NCBI RefSeq assembly: GCF_011250635.1
Contig: NZ_JAANNP010000007.1
Span: 1 to 64,000 of the forward strand
Direction of reading: 5' to 3'
Length of the DNA: 64,000 nt
Source of the DNA: Motilibacter deserti
GTDB lineage: Bacteria > Actinomycetota > Actinomycetes > Motilibacterales > Motilibacteraceae
Part shown: positions 8,530 to 17,373 of the stretch, in pieces
How positions within the stretch are numbered: the stretch's first letter is position 1
How the letters are laid out: each line of letters starts with the position of its first letter
Translations under genes and position numbers: made by a program
The notes under the pieces: generated by a model
What the model saw: the letters and a program-made list of their open reading frames with translations, nothing else
Told to the model about the DNA's origin: nothing
Databases searched by the model: none

Positions 8530-9444
8530 GTGCGCGCCGCCCTACCCCGAACGGCGGCACTGCGCGTCTACGAGCCGCTCGCGGCCTTCGCCGAGCCGGA
8601 GCGCTCGCGCTGGGCGGCGTACGCCGACCGCAGCGCAGACGCCCGGGAGGCCGCCCGGGCGGACGGGCGCTCCCTGCGGCTGGCCGGTCTGGCCGCTACC
8701 CCGCCGGTGGTCGTCCCCGCGCGCGAGTCCGACGAGGCGCACGTCCTCGTGCTCTCCGGCCTGGTCCACGTCTGCCCCGAGCAGCCCCGGCTGCGGGCCT
8801 GGGAGGCGCTGGCCGAGCTGCGCGCGGGCTATCCGCAGCGGCTGGTCGAGGCGTTCGTCCCGCCCCTCGTGCTCGAGCAGGCCGAGCGGGACCACGCGCG
8901 GTGGCGGACCGTCCACCCCGACGTCCGCCCGCACGTGCGCACCGCCGGGTGGCAGGTCCCGCTGGCCTGGCTGGTCCTGGTCGCCGACGCCGACCGCGAG
9001 CTGAGCCTCGAGCCCGACCGCTTCCTGCGCTACCGCACGCCCATGGCCGCCGCCCGTCGCTCGGCCGCCCGGGCGCTGCGCACGCTGCGCAGGACCTCGG
9101 ACGAGCTCTGGGCGGCGACGCTGCGCGCCGATGAGCCCGCCGGGCGCTGGGAGCCGGGGGAGGACGGCCCCGTGGCGCTCCCGGCCGACCTGGACCTCTG
9201 TGCCGACGTGGAGGACGTGGCACGCTGGCTGGAGGAGTTCCACCCGCGCAGCTGGGTGGAGCTGGACTACTGCGGCCTGGTCGACCTGCTGCCCCCGGAC
9301 GCCCTGACCGACGACCACTCCGCCCGCGACGCCGCCGAGGTGCTCGGGCAGCTGGCGGCCGGTGACGGGGCGTCCGCCGCCACCGCGTACGCCCGGCTGG
9401 AACGGCGCTGGGAGGCGGTCTCGGCCCTGGAGCGGGCGAACTAG
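8530..9444 (+). CDS. Conserved hypothetical protein between DUF3073 and bldC
   Basis: A 304-residue soluble protein I do not recognise by fold. It is rich in Ala, Arg, Leu and Trp, with no signal peptide or membrane span. Features include an N-terminal YEPLAAFAEPERSRW block, a central VLVLSGLVHVCPEQPRLRAWEALAELR, a DRFLRYRTPMAAARRSAARALRTLRR helix and a C-terminal VELDYCGLVDLLPPD. The GTG at 8530 follows a CAGGAT -10-like box by six bases. An in-frame GTG at 8422 would add 36 residues of less regular sequence. Its place in a conserved block with bldC suggests a housekeeping or developmental role, but that is inference. Confidence 0.75.
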   Translation: MRAALPRTAALRVYEPLAAFAEPERSRWAAYADRSADAREAARADGRSLRLAGLAATPPVVVPARESDEAHVLVLSGLVHVCPEQPRLRAWEALAELRAGYPQRLVEAFVPPLVLEQAERDHARWRTVHPDVRPHVRTAGWQVPLAWLVLVADADRELSLEPDRFLRYRTPMAAARRSAARALRTLRRTSDELWAATLRADEPAGRWEPGEDGPVALPADLDLCADVEDVARWLEEFHPRSWVELDYCGLVDLLPPDALTDDHSARDAAEVLGQLAAGDGASAATAYARLERRWEAVSALERAN

Positions 9445-9500
9445 CGGGACCTTGTCGGGCGGACCGCTCCGTTGCCACTCGATCGGGGTAGCCCGTCGCG

Positions 9501-9506
9501 TAGTCT
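9501..9506 (+). promoter_or_regulatory. Candidate -10 box for bldC
   Basis: TAGTCT lies about 100 bases before the bldC start. It is followed by CGAAAT (9508-9513) and its inverse ATTTCG (9529-9534), a loose inverted repeat that could be a regulatory site. I see no convincing -35 at normal spacing. Confidence 0.35.
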
Positions 9507-9605
9507 TCGAAATAGTCCGGACGAGCCATTTCGGACATCCGTCGCGGCGCGCACTATCTATCTAGCGGGTCGAGCAAGTCGGCTCGTGGAAACAGGAGGT
9601 CGTGG

Positions 9606-9812
9606 ATGTCCGCTCGCACGCCCGAGTCCGAGCCGTTGCTCACCCCCGCCGAGGTGGCGACGATGTTCCGCGTGGACCCCAAGACGGTCACGCGCTGGGC
9701 CAAGGCCGGCAAGCTCACCTCGATCCGCACCCTCGGCGGCCACCGCCGCTACCGCGAGACCGAGGTCCGGGCGCTGCTCGGCAGCGTCCCGCAGCCTCGC
9801 GCGGAGGGCTGA
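9606..9812 (+). CDS. bldC: BldC-family MerR-like developmental regulator
   Basis: A 68-residue protein that is almost entirely a MerR-type winged helix-turn-helix. The core LLTPAEVATMFRVDPKTVTR, then WAKAGKLTSIRTLGGHRRYR, matches Streptomyces BldC closely as I recall it. BldC binds arrays of short AT-rich direct repeats as head-to-tail oligomers and controls the onset of development and secondary metabolism in Streptomyces. The ATG is preceded by AGGAGG (9594-9599). A long 5' leader (about 90 bases from TAGTCT) is possible. The neighbourhood with purF, purM and DUF3073 is the same as in Streptomyces. Confidence 0.95.
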   Translation: MSARTPESEPLLTPAEVATMFRVDPKTVTRWAKAGKLTSIRTLGGHRRYRETEVRALLGSVPQPRAEG

Positions 9813-9970
9813 CCCCCTCTCCCGACAGCTGCGTGTCGCGCCGCGTCACCTGGTGTGCCCCCGAGGCACGTCGAGGGGCGCGGCGCTCTTGCGTCCGGGG
9901 CCTGCTCCTTCGGCCCGCGTCCGGGTCGGGGCCTGGACCGCCAGGCCTGCGCGTGCGGCACGATGCGTGC

Positions 9971-11056
9971 GTGGCAGCGCGCAAGGACCCCGGCCGCCGG
10001 CCTGGGAGCCGGTCGGCGCCGGCGTCGGGCGATGCGGGTGGCGAGGCCGCCGGCGCGGTCGTCGACGGCCCGTCGACCGGTACGGACGGCTCGGACACGG
10101 CCGGTGGCCCCGTCGATGACCCGACGCGCTCCGTAGTCGTCGAGCAGCTCTACGCGCTCCTGCCGGCGAATTTCGTCGCAGCGCGTGACGAATTGATCTC
10201 CACGGCCCGGCGCGAGAAGGACCGCGAGCTCGCCCGCCAATTGGCCGCCCTTCGCCGCCCGACGGCGGGCGCCTGGATGGTCAATGCCCTCGCCCGCGAG
10301 CGGGCAGAAGATCTTGAGAACTTGCTGGCGCTCGGCCCCGCGCTGCAGGAGGCGGCGGCCACGCTGTCCGCCGAGGACCTGCGCGCGCTCTCGGCCCAGC
10401 GCAACCGCGTGCTCTCGGCGCTGGTCGCCCAGGCCCACCGGCTCGCCGCCGCCGCGGGCCTGCGCGTGGACTCGACCGCGGAGTCCGAGGCGCAGGACAC
10501 CCTGGCCGCCGCGCTCGCCGACCCCGCCGCCGCAGACCTGGTACGCCGCGGCACGCTCGCGCACGGCCTGCAGCACGCGGGCTTCGGGCCGGCCCCGGAA
10601 GAATTATCCGGCCATGGCCCATCCGGGCGGGCGACGGCGCCGAATTCCCCTAATGAGCCGGGCCGAAAGGCTCAGAAGAAATCCGCGGCGACCAGGGCGG
10701 AAGACCCGGCGAGGGCGGCCGCACAAAAGGCGGAAGCGGACCGAAAGGAGGCCGCCCGCCGCGCAGAAGCCGCCCGGCAGGCCGAAGCCGTAGCCCGCGC
10801 CGAGCGCGCACTCGCGGCCGCCGAGGAGGAGCTCGCCGGGCGGGAGGAGGCCGCCGCCGAGGCGGCCCGGACCGTCGAGGAGCTCGGCGAGGAGCTGGCC
10901 CGCGCCCGGGAGCAGGTCCGCGACCTGGAGCGGCGTGCGGCCGAGGCGAGCCTGGACGGCCGGTCCGCCGAGTCGGCGCTGCGGGAGGGACGTACGGCCG
11001 TCGAACGCGCGCGGCGCGCGCTCGAGCGAGCGCGCGCCGCGATGGAGGAGGGCTGA
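9971..11056 (+). CDS. Hypothetical coiled-coil protein
   Basis: A 361-residue protein. After a low-complexity Gly/Ala/Asp start, residues about 50-185 form a helical domain (VVEQLYALLPANFVAARDEL, REKDRELARQLAALRRPTAG, ALSAQRNRVLSALVAQAHRL). I know this domain only as a conserved actinobacterial hypothetical. Residues about 225-361 are a long Ala/Glu/Arg coiled coil with heptads (AEEELAGREEAAAEAARTVE). The GTG start lies six bases after CACGAT, so it may be leaderless. The function is unknown; the architecture suggests a structural or scaffold protein. It is convergent with the flavin oxidoreductase gene. Confidence 0.75.
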   Translation: MAARKDPGRRPGSRSAPASGDAGGEAAGAVVDGPSTGTDGSDTAGGPVDDPTRSVVVEQLYALLPANFVAARDELISTARREKDRELARQLAALRRPTAGAWMVNALARERAEDLENLLALGPALQEAAATLSAEDLRALSAQRNRVLSALVAQAHRLAAAAGLRVDSTAESEAQDTLAAALADPAAADLVRRGTLAHGLQHAGFGPAPEELSGHGPSGRATAPNSPNEPGRKAQKKSAATRAEDPARAAAQKAEADRKEAARRAEAARQAEAVARAERALAAAEEELAGREEAAAEAARTVEELGEELARAREQVRDLERRAAEASLDGRSAESALREGRTAVERARRALERARAAMEEG

Positions 11057-11096
11057 GGGCCGGCCCCGTCGGTCGGGAGAGCGAGCCGAGGCCGGG

Positions 11097-12161
11097 TCAG
11101 GCCGGCTTGGCCCGCTCGTACTGCACCGGCCAGGCGACCTCGTCACCGAGCTCGGCGGCGGCGCGCAGCGGCCAGTGCGGGTCGCGCAGGACGGCGCGGG
11201 CGAGCAGGACGGCGTCCGCTGCGCCCTCGGCGAGCACGGCCTCGGCCTGCGCCGGCTCGGTGATGAGGCCGACCGCCGCCGTCGGGAGCCCGCTGCCCTC
11301 GCGCACCGCTCGGGCGAAGGGCACCTGGTAGCCCGGCCCGACCTCGATCCGCTGATGCGGGGCGAGCCCGCCGCTGGACACGTCGACGAGGTCCACGCCG
11401 TGCGCCGCCAGCTCCTTGGACAGCTGGACGGTCTCCTCCACGGTCCAGCCGCCCTCGGCCCAGTCGGTCGCGGACAACCGGACGAGGAGCGGGCGCGACT
11501 CGGGCCACACCGCGCGTACGGCGTCGGCGGCCTCGACCACGATGCGGCTGCGGTTCTCCAGGCTCCCGCCGTACTCGTCGGTGCGCTGGTTCGACAGCGG
11601 TGAGAGGAACTGGTGGAGCAAGTAGCCGTGCGCGGCGTGCAGCTCGGCGACCTCGAACCCCGCGGCGTCGGCCCGCCGCGCAGCCTCCGCGAAGGCCCGC
11701 ACCACGTCGGCGATGTCCTCGCGGGAGAGCTCGCGCGGGGCCGGCCAGTCGCCGAAGGCGAGCGGCGACGGACCGACGGTCTGCCAGCCGCCGTCCGCGG
11801 GCTCGACGTAGCCGCGGCCCTCCCACGGGCGCTGCGTCGAGGCCTTGCGGCCCGCGTGCGCGAGCTGGATGCCCGGCACGGCGCCCTGCTCGCGGACGAA
11901 GGCGTTGACCCGCTGCCACGCCGCGGCCTGCTCGTCGTTCCAGATCCCGGTGTCGGCGGGGGAGATGCGCCCTTCCGGCGTCACCGCGGTCGCCTCGCTG
12001 ATGACGAGCCCCGCGCCCCCGCGGGCCAGCCCGCCCAGGTGCACGAGGTGCCAGTCGTTCGGCATCCCGTCGACGGCGGAGTACTGGCACATCGGGGCGA
12101 CCCAGGCGCGGTTGCGCAGTGTCGTCCCGCGCAGGGTCAGCGGCGAGAAGAGAAGGCTCAT
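11097..12161 (-). CDS. NADH:flavin oxidoreductase, Old Yellow Enzyme family (YqjM-like)
   Basis: A 354-residue FMN-dependent ene-reductase. It has the N-terminal FSPLTLRGTTLRNR, Cys25 in APMCQYS (the redox-tuning cysteine of YqjM-type enzymes), HLGGLARGGAGLVISEA and GIQLAHAGRKAS. The substrate-binding block is AELHAAHGYLLHQFLSPLSN followed by RTDEYGGSLENR. These enzymes reduce activated C=C bonds of enals, enones and quinones with NAD(P)H. ATG at 12161 gives the usual family start. An in-frame GTG at 12221 overlaps the stop of the small upstream gene in GTGA, so a 20-residue longer, coupled form is possible. Confidence 0.9.
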   Translation of the reverse strand: MSLLFSPLTLRGTTLRNRAWVAPMCQYSAVDGMPNDWHLVHLGGLARGGAGLVISEATAVTPEGRISPADTGIWNDEQAAAWQRVNAFVREQGAVPGIQLAHAGRKASTQRPWEGRGYVEPADGGWQTVGPSPLAFGDWPAPRELSREDIADVVRAFAEAARRADAAGFEVAELHAAHGYLLHQFLSPLSNQRTDEYGGSLENRSRIVVEAADAVRAVWPESRPLLVRLSATDWAEGGWTVEETVQLSKELAAHGVDLVDVSSGGLAPHQRIEVGPGYQVPFARAVREGSGLPTAAVGLITEPAQAEAVLAEGAADAVLLARAVLRDPHWPLRAAAELGDEVAWPVQYERAKPA

Positions 12162-12217
12162 GCCCTGGGCAACCGGCCGGCCGAGCCCGCGGATTCCCGG
12201 GCCGGGAAGGGCGTCCG

Positions 12218-12418
12218 TCACGCGGGCTGGCTGGTGTAGCGGCCGTCGCCGCGCCAGCTGAACCTCGTGACCCGGGTGGTCTCGGCGGTCGCGGCCGGCA
12301 GGGCGGTCACGCTCGCGCGGACGGGGGGCTCCTGGCTCTGGCCGTGCAGCGGGAGGCGGTCGGTGCGGCCGTCCTGGACGAGGACGGCAACCGGGGCGGG
12401 AAAGGTCATCGGCGTCAT
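12218..12418 (-). CDS. Small hypothetical protein upstream of the Old Yellow Enzyme
   Basis: A 66-residue frame with strong GC preference at the third codon position throughout, as expected for real coding sequence here. The protein (starting MTPMTFPAPVAVLVQDGRTD, ending WRGDGRYTSQPA) has no motif I recognise and looks beta-rich. Its TGA overlaps a GTG in frame with the flavin oxidoreductase, suggesting translational coupling. Confidence 0.55.
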   Translation of the reverse strand: MTPMTFPAPVAVLVQDGRTDRLPLHGQSQEPPVRASVTALPAATAETTRVTRFSWRGDGRYTSQPA

Positions 12419-12506
12419 GCCCAGAAGACTCGCCCCGCCCCCTGAGCCGGAGCTGACGTGCCGCTGGTGATGCCCTGCCCGTTGGCTGGGCAGTCGCTGG
12501 GAGCCG

Positions 12507-13352
12507 TCAGCGGCGGTCGGCCGCCTCCACGACGAGCGCGTATCCGTCGGTGTCCCGCTCCGGCAGCGTCGTCTCGACCTGCAGGTGGTGCGCGCCGGAC
12601 GGCAGCAGCCCCGCGCCGCCGAAGCGCTCGAGCATCAGCAGCTGCACGGCGACGTCCTCGCCGGCGCCGTTGACCCCCAGCTCACGCCAGAACCCGTAGC
12701 CGCCCACGGCCCGCAGCGCGTCGGTGCGGAAGAGCACGCACGCGGCGATCCAGGCGACCTTGTAGGCCACCCATCCGCGGTCCGGCACGTCGACCCGCTG
12801 CCCGAGGTGCACGACGTTCGCCGCGTTGTGCAGACGCCAGCGCTCCCATTCAGGCATTCCCTTGCGCACGCGCTCGGGAAGGACCTTGTCGTCCCAGAGC
12901 TCGAAGGCCTCCTGCTCGTGCGGCCGGACGTCCTCGAGGTGGGTCAGCCCGCTCGGGGCCATGCCGACGAAGCCGCAGCTCAATTCCTGAATCGCGTCGG
13001 TCATGCGGCGCAGCGTCCCCGGCTCGAGGAGCACGTCGTCGTCGAGGAATAGGACGTAGTCGGAGCGCGCGCAGGACAAGAGGAAGTCCCGCTGCTCGGC
13101 GACGCCGCGGCGCTCGGGCCGCCAGTGCAGCTCCACCTCGATGCCGCGCAGGCGCAGCACCCGCAGCGTCGCCGCGGCCTCCTCGCTCTCGTACGCCGGG
13201 GCGCCGTCGGTCTGGTCGCTCACCACGAGCCGGAACCGCAGGCCCTGCGCGAGCAGTCCCGCGAGCGTCACGGCCAACGGCCCCGGACGGCCTGCGGTGG
13301 GGAGAAGGACGTCGACCGGTAGGCGCTCCCACTCCGGCGCGGCAGCGCTCAC
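12507..13352 (-). CDS. Family 2 glycosyltransferase
   Basis: A 281-residue GT-A fold glycosyltransferase. It has the N-terminal LPVDVLLPTAGRPGPLAVTLAG, the nucleotide-binding strand LVVSDQTDG, the metal-binding DxD region YVLFLDDDVLLEPGTLRRM and a late GVNGAGEDVAVQLLML acceptor-side acidic motif. It has no membrane span, so it acts at the cytoplasmic face on a lipid-linked or nucleotide-linked glycan. The GTG start overlaps the hldE stop (GTGA). It is the third gene of the leftward GT9-hldE-GT2 operon and probably adds a sugar to the heptose-containing glycan. Confidence 0.88.
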   Translation of the reverse strand: MSAAAPEWERLPVDVLLPTAGRPGPLAVTLAGLLAQGLRFRLVVSDQTDGAPAYESEEAAATLRVLRLRGIEVELHWRPERRGVAEQRDFLLSCARSDYVLFLDDDVLLEPGTLRRMTDAIQELSCGFVGMAPSGLTHLEDVRPHEQEAFELWDDKVLPERVRKGMPEWERWRLHNAANVVHLGQRVDVPDRGWVAYKVAWIAACVLFRTDALRAVGGYGFWRELGVNGAGEDVAVQLLMLERFGGAGLLPSGAHHLQVETTLPERDTDGYALVVEAADRR

Positions 13353-14839
13353 GCCTGCTCCGCCGAGGGCGGGGAGGTGCGGCGTACGCGGCGGAGCAGC
13401 TCGCTCGTCGACCGGTCCTCGACGTAGTCCACGATGCGGACCTCCCCGCCGAGCTCCCGGACGAGTGGCGCCTCGCGCAGCATGTCCTCGGTGTAGTCGC
13501 CGCCCTTCGCGTAGACGTCGGGGCGGATGACCTGCAGCAGGTCGGTCGGGCTGTCGCCGTCGAAGACGACCACGGAGTCGACCGCGGAGAGCCCGGCGAG
13601 CACGGCGACCCGGTCCTCCACCCCGTTGACCGGGCGGTCCGGGCCCTTCAGCCGGCGGACGCTCTCGTCGCCGTTGACGCCGACGATGAGCAGGTCGCCG
13701 AGCTTGCGCGCTGCGTCGAGGTAGGCGACGTGGCCCGCATGGAGCACGTCGAAGCAGCCGTTGGTGAAGACGATGCGCTTGCCGAGCGCGCGGGCGTCCT
13801 CGACGAGCGCGGCGAGCCGCTCCCGGCCGAGGTGGAGCGGCGCCGCGTGCTGCAGGGCCGCGCGCAGGTCGACCGCCCGGCAGACCGGGGTGCCCGGACG
13901 GCGGACGACGACGCCGGAGGCGGCGCACCCGACCTGGGCGGCGTCCGGCAGCTGGGCCCCCGCGGCCAGCGAAAGCACGAGCGCGGCGGCGAAGGCGTCG
14001 CCCGCTCCGGCCCCGACGGCCGCGGCCACCGGCTCGGTCGGCACGTGCCAGGGCGCGCCGTCGCGGGGGAGCACCAGGGCGCCGTCGCGGTCCAGCGTGG
14101 CGACGACGGCGCCCGCGCCGCTGAGCCCGCGCAGCTGCGCCGAGGCCGCCTCGAGGAAGCCGAGCCGGTCGCGGGTGAAGGCGGTCTTGCCGTCGAGGTC
14201 GAGGACGAGCTCGATCTCCTCCGCGTCGGGCGTGACGACGTCAGGGTGCAGGCCCGCCCAGTCGCGCACGTCGTGCGCGTCGACGACGAGCAGCGCCCCC
14301 TGCTCGCGGGCGGCCCGGGCCAGCTCCTCGCGCACCCGGGGGGTGAACAGGCCGCAGGCGTAGTCCGCCGCCAGCACGGCGTCGGCGCCGTCGACCGCGC
14401 GGCGCACGGCCTCGACCACCCGCTCCTCGGCCTCCTCGGACAGCCGGTCCGTGTCACCGGAGTCGAAGCGGGCGACGAGCTGGCCGCGACAGGTGAGCCG
14501 CCGCTTCGCCACCGTGCGCCGGTCCTGCGCCGTCACGACCAGGTCGTCGGGCACGCCCTGCGCGAGGAGCAGCCGCCGCGCCTGGCGGCCCTCCTCGTCG
14601 TCCCCGACGACGGACACGAAGCGGACCCGGCCGCCGAGCGCCGCGACGCCCCGGGCCGCGTTCGCGCCGCCGCCGGGGGCGTACGCCTCCTGCTCGACCT
14701 TGACGACCGGGACGACGCCCTCGCGGGCCAGCCCGCGGGCCGGGCCGTCGAGCCACACGTCGAGGCACGAGTCGCCGACGACGGCGACGGTCAGCTGCCC
14801 GAACCGGGCGAGCAGCCCTTCCCAGCGCTGCCCGGTCAT
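13349..14839 (-). CDS. hldE: Bifunctional heptose-7-phosphate kinase / heptose-1-phosphate adenylyltransferase
   Basis: A 496-residue HldE (RfaE) fusion. Residues about 1-325 are a PfkB-type sugar kinase (start VAVVGDSCLDVWLDG, GGGANAARGVAALGG, catalytic GAGAGDAFAAALVLSLAAGA). Residues about 350-480 are a nucleotidyltransferase with FTNGCFDVLHAGHVAYLDAA, GVNGDESVRRLKGPDRPVN and DVYAKGGDYTEDML. In the known pathway it phosphorylates D-glycero-manno-heptose 7-phosphate and later adenylylates the 1-phosphate toward ADP-heptose. The ATG overlaps the upstream GT9 stop. GmhA, GmhB and HldD are not in the window. The fused form is unusual to see in a Gram-positive. Confidence 0.93.
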   Translation of the reverse strand: MTGQRWEGLLARFGQLTVAVVGDSCLDVWLDGPARGLAREGVVPVVKVEQEAYAPGGGANAARGVAALGGRVRFVSVVGDDEEGRQARRLLLAQGVPDDLVVTAQDRRTVAKRRLTCRGQLVARFDSGDTDRLSEEAEERVVEAVRRAVDGADAVLAADYACGLFTPRVREELARAAREQGALLVVDAHDVRDWAGLHPDVVTPDAEEIELVLDLDGKTAFTRDRLGFLEAASAQLRGLSGAGAVVATLDRDGALVLPRDGAPWHVPTEPVAAAVGAGAGDAFAAALVLSLAAGAQLPDAAQVGCAASGVVVRRPGTPVCRAVDLRAALQHAAPLHLGRERLAALVEDARALGKRIVFTNGCFDVLHAGHVAYLDAARKLGDLLIVGVNGDESVRRLKGPDRPVNGVEDRVAVLAGLSAVDSVVVFDGDSPTDLLQVIRPDVYAKGGDYTEDMLREAPLVRELGGEVRIVDYVEDRSTSELLRRVRRTSPPSAEQA

Positions 14840-15990
14840 GCGGCTCTCCTCTCGGCGAGGGCGAGCGCCGCCCCTGCGGCCTCGGCCGGCGCGACGTCAA
14901 GGCACTCGTGGGCGAAGGGGCAGCGGAACGCCCGGCACGGCGAGCACGCCGTCGGGCGGTTGAGGACCGTGGCCCGCGTCGAACGGGGGGCGTACTGCCC
15001 GATCTCCTCGGTCCCCGCGAAGAGCGCGACGAGCGGCGCGCGCACCGCGTCCGCCAGGTGCATGCCGCCGGAGTTGTTGGTGACGGCCACCGTGCACGCC
15101 TGCAGGACCGCGGCGAGCTCGGTCAGCGACAGCACGCCGGCCAGCGGCACGACGCCCGGCCCGGCCGCCGACGCCACCTCGGTGACCAGCTCGCGCTCGC
15201 CCTCGGTCCCCACGACGAGGACCGGCAGTCCGGCGTCGGCCATCAGCCGCGACGCCGCCGCGAAGCGGGCCGGCTCCCACCGGCGCGAGGAGCACGACGC
15301 GCCGGGCAGCACCACGGCGTACGGCCCGTGCGGGTCGACTCCGGCGGCCCGCAGCGCTCGCGGCGCCGACTCGACCGCCTCGGCGGGGACGCGTACGCGC
15401 AGGTCGTGCCCGTCGGACACGCCGGCCCCGGCGCGCTCGAGCAGGTGCAGGGCGCGGTCAACCTGGTGCACGCCGTCCTCGGGCGACGGGACCCAGGTGC
15501 TGAGCAGCGCCCCGCCGAACTCCTTCGACATGCCCAGGCGCACCGGCACGCCGGCGAGCCAGCACACGTAGGCCGGGGGCCACGGCGACTGGGAGAAGGA
15601 GGTGAAGACGACTGCGGCGTCGTAGCCGCCCGCAGCGACCCGGGCGACGAGCTCCTGCTCCGCGGCGGGGTCGGGCGGCGGGGCCACGCCGGCGCGCTGC
15701 CAGGACGGGGACGTGACGATCGAGCCGGCCAGCTCGGGCAGCAGGGCCGCGGCCGCCGCGCCGCCCGGCGAGGCGAGCAGGTCCAGCTGCGCCGCGGGGG
15801 CCGCGTGCCGCAGCAGGCGCAGGGCCGGCCCGAGCATCAGCACGTCCCCGGCGTTGTCCGGGCGGACCACGAGGACCCGGCGCAGCCCCGCCCAGTCGAG
15901 CGGGAGGCCGGCGAGCGCGCCGGGGTGCTCGCCGAGGGCAGGGCCCGGCGCGGGCCGGGGCTCCGGCGGCGTGTTCGAGGGTCCGGCCAC
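14836..15990 (-). CDS. Family 9 glycosyltransferase (heptosyltransferase-like)
   Basis: A 384-residue GT-B enzyme of the ADP-heptose:LPS heptosyltransferase family. It has LRRVLVVRPDNAGDVLMLGPALRLLR at the start, YAVVLPGASCSSRRWEPARFA in the donor domain, the sugar-nucleotide signature TVAVTNNSGGMHLADAVRAP, and a Cys-rich tail (ACSPCRAFRCPFAHEC). The GTG at 15990 lies seven bases after TAGCGT on the minus strand, a leaderless promoter. A start at 16023 would include that box. It is the first gene of the operon with hldE and GT2 and probably transfers heptose onto a surface glycan. Confidence 0.9.
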   Translation of the reverse strand: MAGPSNTPPEPRPAPGPALGEHPGALAGLPLDWAGLRRVLVVRPDNAGDVLMLGPALRLLRHAAPAAQLDLLASPGGAAAAALLPELAGSIVTSPSWQRAGVAPPPDPAAEQELVARVAAGGYDAAVVFTSFSQSPWPPAYVCWLAGVPVRLGMSKEFGGALLSTWVPSPEDGVHQVDRALHLLERAGAGVSDGHDLRVRVPAEAVESAPRALRAAGVDPHGPYAVVLPGASCSSRRWEPARFAAASRLMADAGLPVLVVGTEGERELVTEVASAAGPGVVPLAGVLSLTELAAVLQACTVAVTNNSGGMHLADAVRAPLVALFAGTEEIGQYAPRSTRATVLNRPTACSPCRAFRCPFAHECLDVAPAEAAGAALALAERRAA

Positions 15991-15997
15991 GAACGGC

Positions 15998-16003
15998 ACG
16001 CTA
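15998..16003 (-). promoter_or_regulatory. -10 box of the leaderless GT9-hldE-GT2 operon promoter
   Basis: TAGCGT on the minus strand, seven bases before the GTG at 15990. It lies in the divergent region shared with the rightward GT4-GT9 operon. Confidence 0.55.
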
Positions 16004-16161
16004 GCTGGCAGGGATCGCGGCACCGCTCAGCGCTACCCCGGCGCGTTGTCGATCAACCCTGCGCGACCCGCCGCTCGGGCTGCCCGGCCCGCCGGGCGCG
16101 GCGGTCCGTACCCTCGGCTGCGCGCTGCCGCCGGGGTGGCGACGGCGGCGGAAGGATGCCC

Positions 16162-17373
16162 ATGCGGGTGGCGCTGGTCTGCGGCAGCTTCTCCCCGGAC
16201 CGCGACGGCGTCGCCGACTACGTGGCCCGGCTCGCCTCCGGCCTGGCGGCGGTCCCCGGCGTCGAGCCGGTCGTGGTGTCGGCGGCTACGGCGACCGCGG
16301 AGTGCGTGCGGGTCTGCGACCGCTGGGACCTGCAGGGCGTACGCGCCGCCGCCCGGGCGATCGCCGGCCTCGCCCCGGACGTGGTGCACGTGCAGTTCGC
16401 GCCCTCCGCCTACGGCTGGTCGCCCGCGGTCGGGCTGCTGCCGCTGCTCCTGCGCCGGCACACGTCCGCGCCCGTCGTCACGACCCTGCACGAGTACGGC
16501 TGGTGGTCGTGGCCGCGCCGGGTCCCGGCCACCGTCTGGCGGGCGCTCGAGCGGACGCGGGCCTGGGACCGTGAGACGTTCGCGCTCGCGCCCCGCAGCG
16601 CGGCGCTCGTCACGACGAACGCCGGTCACGCGGCCACCGTCCGCTCGCGGCTGGGCCGCGAGGCGCAGGTGGTGCCGCTCGGGCCGAACGTCGAGGACGC
16701 GGGGGACGAGCGGGACGCGGCCCGGGCGGAGGCCGCCGCCCGCTACGGCCTGCCCGCCGGAGCGCGGCTGCTGGTGTTCTTCGGCTTCGTCCACCCCGTG
16801 AAGGGGGTCCGCTACCTGATCGACGCGCTCGCGCAGCTGCGGGCGGAGCCCGCATACGCGGACCTGCACGTGGTCGTGGCCGGCGGCTTCACCTCACTGG
16901 CGCTGCCCGAGGACGAGGCGCGCGCCTTCCGCGCCGAGCTCGAGGAGCACTCGGCGCAGCGCGGGACGACCGACGCCGTGTCCTTCCTGGGCCACACGCC
17001 CGCCCGCGAGGTGTCCCGGCTGCTGCGTGCCGCCGACCTCGCGGTGCTGCCGCTGACCCACGGCGTGACCGCGAAGAGCGGCGCGCTGCTGGCCGCCCTC
17101 GACCACGGCGCCCCGGTGGTCATGACGCTGCCGGAGCGGCCCGCGGACCGCAGCCCGGAGCTCGTGGACGGGGTCAACGTCGTGACGGTCGCTGCCCGGC
17201 GCGACGGGGAAGCGCTCGCCGTGGCGCTGCGCCGTGCCCTCGACGACGACGCGCTGCGCAGCCGCGTGGCCGCCGGTGGGCGCGCGCTGGCCGAGGGGCG
17301 CACGTGGCCCGTCCTCGCGGCACGCCACGCGGAGCTCTACGCGTCCGTCGCCGGCGACCCGGTGCGCGCATGA
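16162..17373 (+). CDS. Family 4 glycosyltransferase
   Basis: A 403-residue GT-B glycosyltransferase. The acceptor domain begins MRVALVCGSFSPDRDGVADY, and VVHVQFAPSAYGW and TTLHEYGWWSWPRR line the cleft. The donor domain has LVFFGFVHPVKGVRYLIDAL (Lys for phosphate) and AADLAVLPLTHGVTAKSGAL, at the position of the usual EX7E motif. Of two possible ATGs, 16162 is preferred over 16156 because GGAAGG (16150-16155) stands six bases before it. It is divergent from the GT9-hldE operon and overlaps the next gene in ATGA. The donor sugar is unknown. Confidence 0.88.
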   Translation: MRVALVCGSFSPDRDGVADYVARLASGLAAVPGVEPVVVSAATATAECVRVCDRWDLQGVRAAARAIAGLAPDVVHVQFAPSAYGWSPAVGLLPLLLRRHTSAPVVTTLHEYGWWSWPRRVPATVWRALERTRAWDRETFALAPRSAALVTTNAGHAATVRSRLGREAQVVPLGPNVEDAGDERDAARAEAAARYGLPAGARLLVFFGFVHPVKGVRYLIDALAQLRAEPAYADLHVVVAGGFTSLALPEDEARAFRAELEEHSAQRGTTDAVSFLGHTPAREVSRLLRAADLAVLPLTHGVTAKSGALLAALDHGAPVVMTLPERPADRSPELVDGVNVVTVAARRDGEALAVALRRALDDDALRSRVAAGGRALAEGRTWPVLAARHAELYASVAGDPVRA

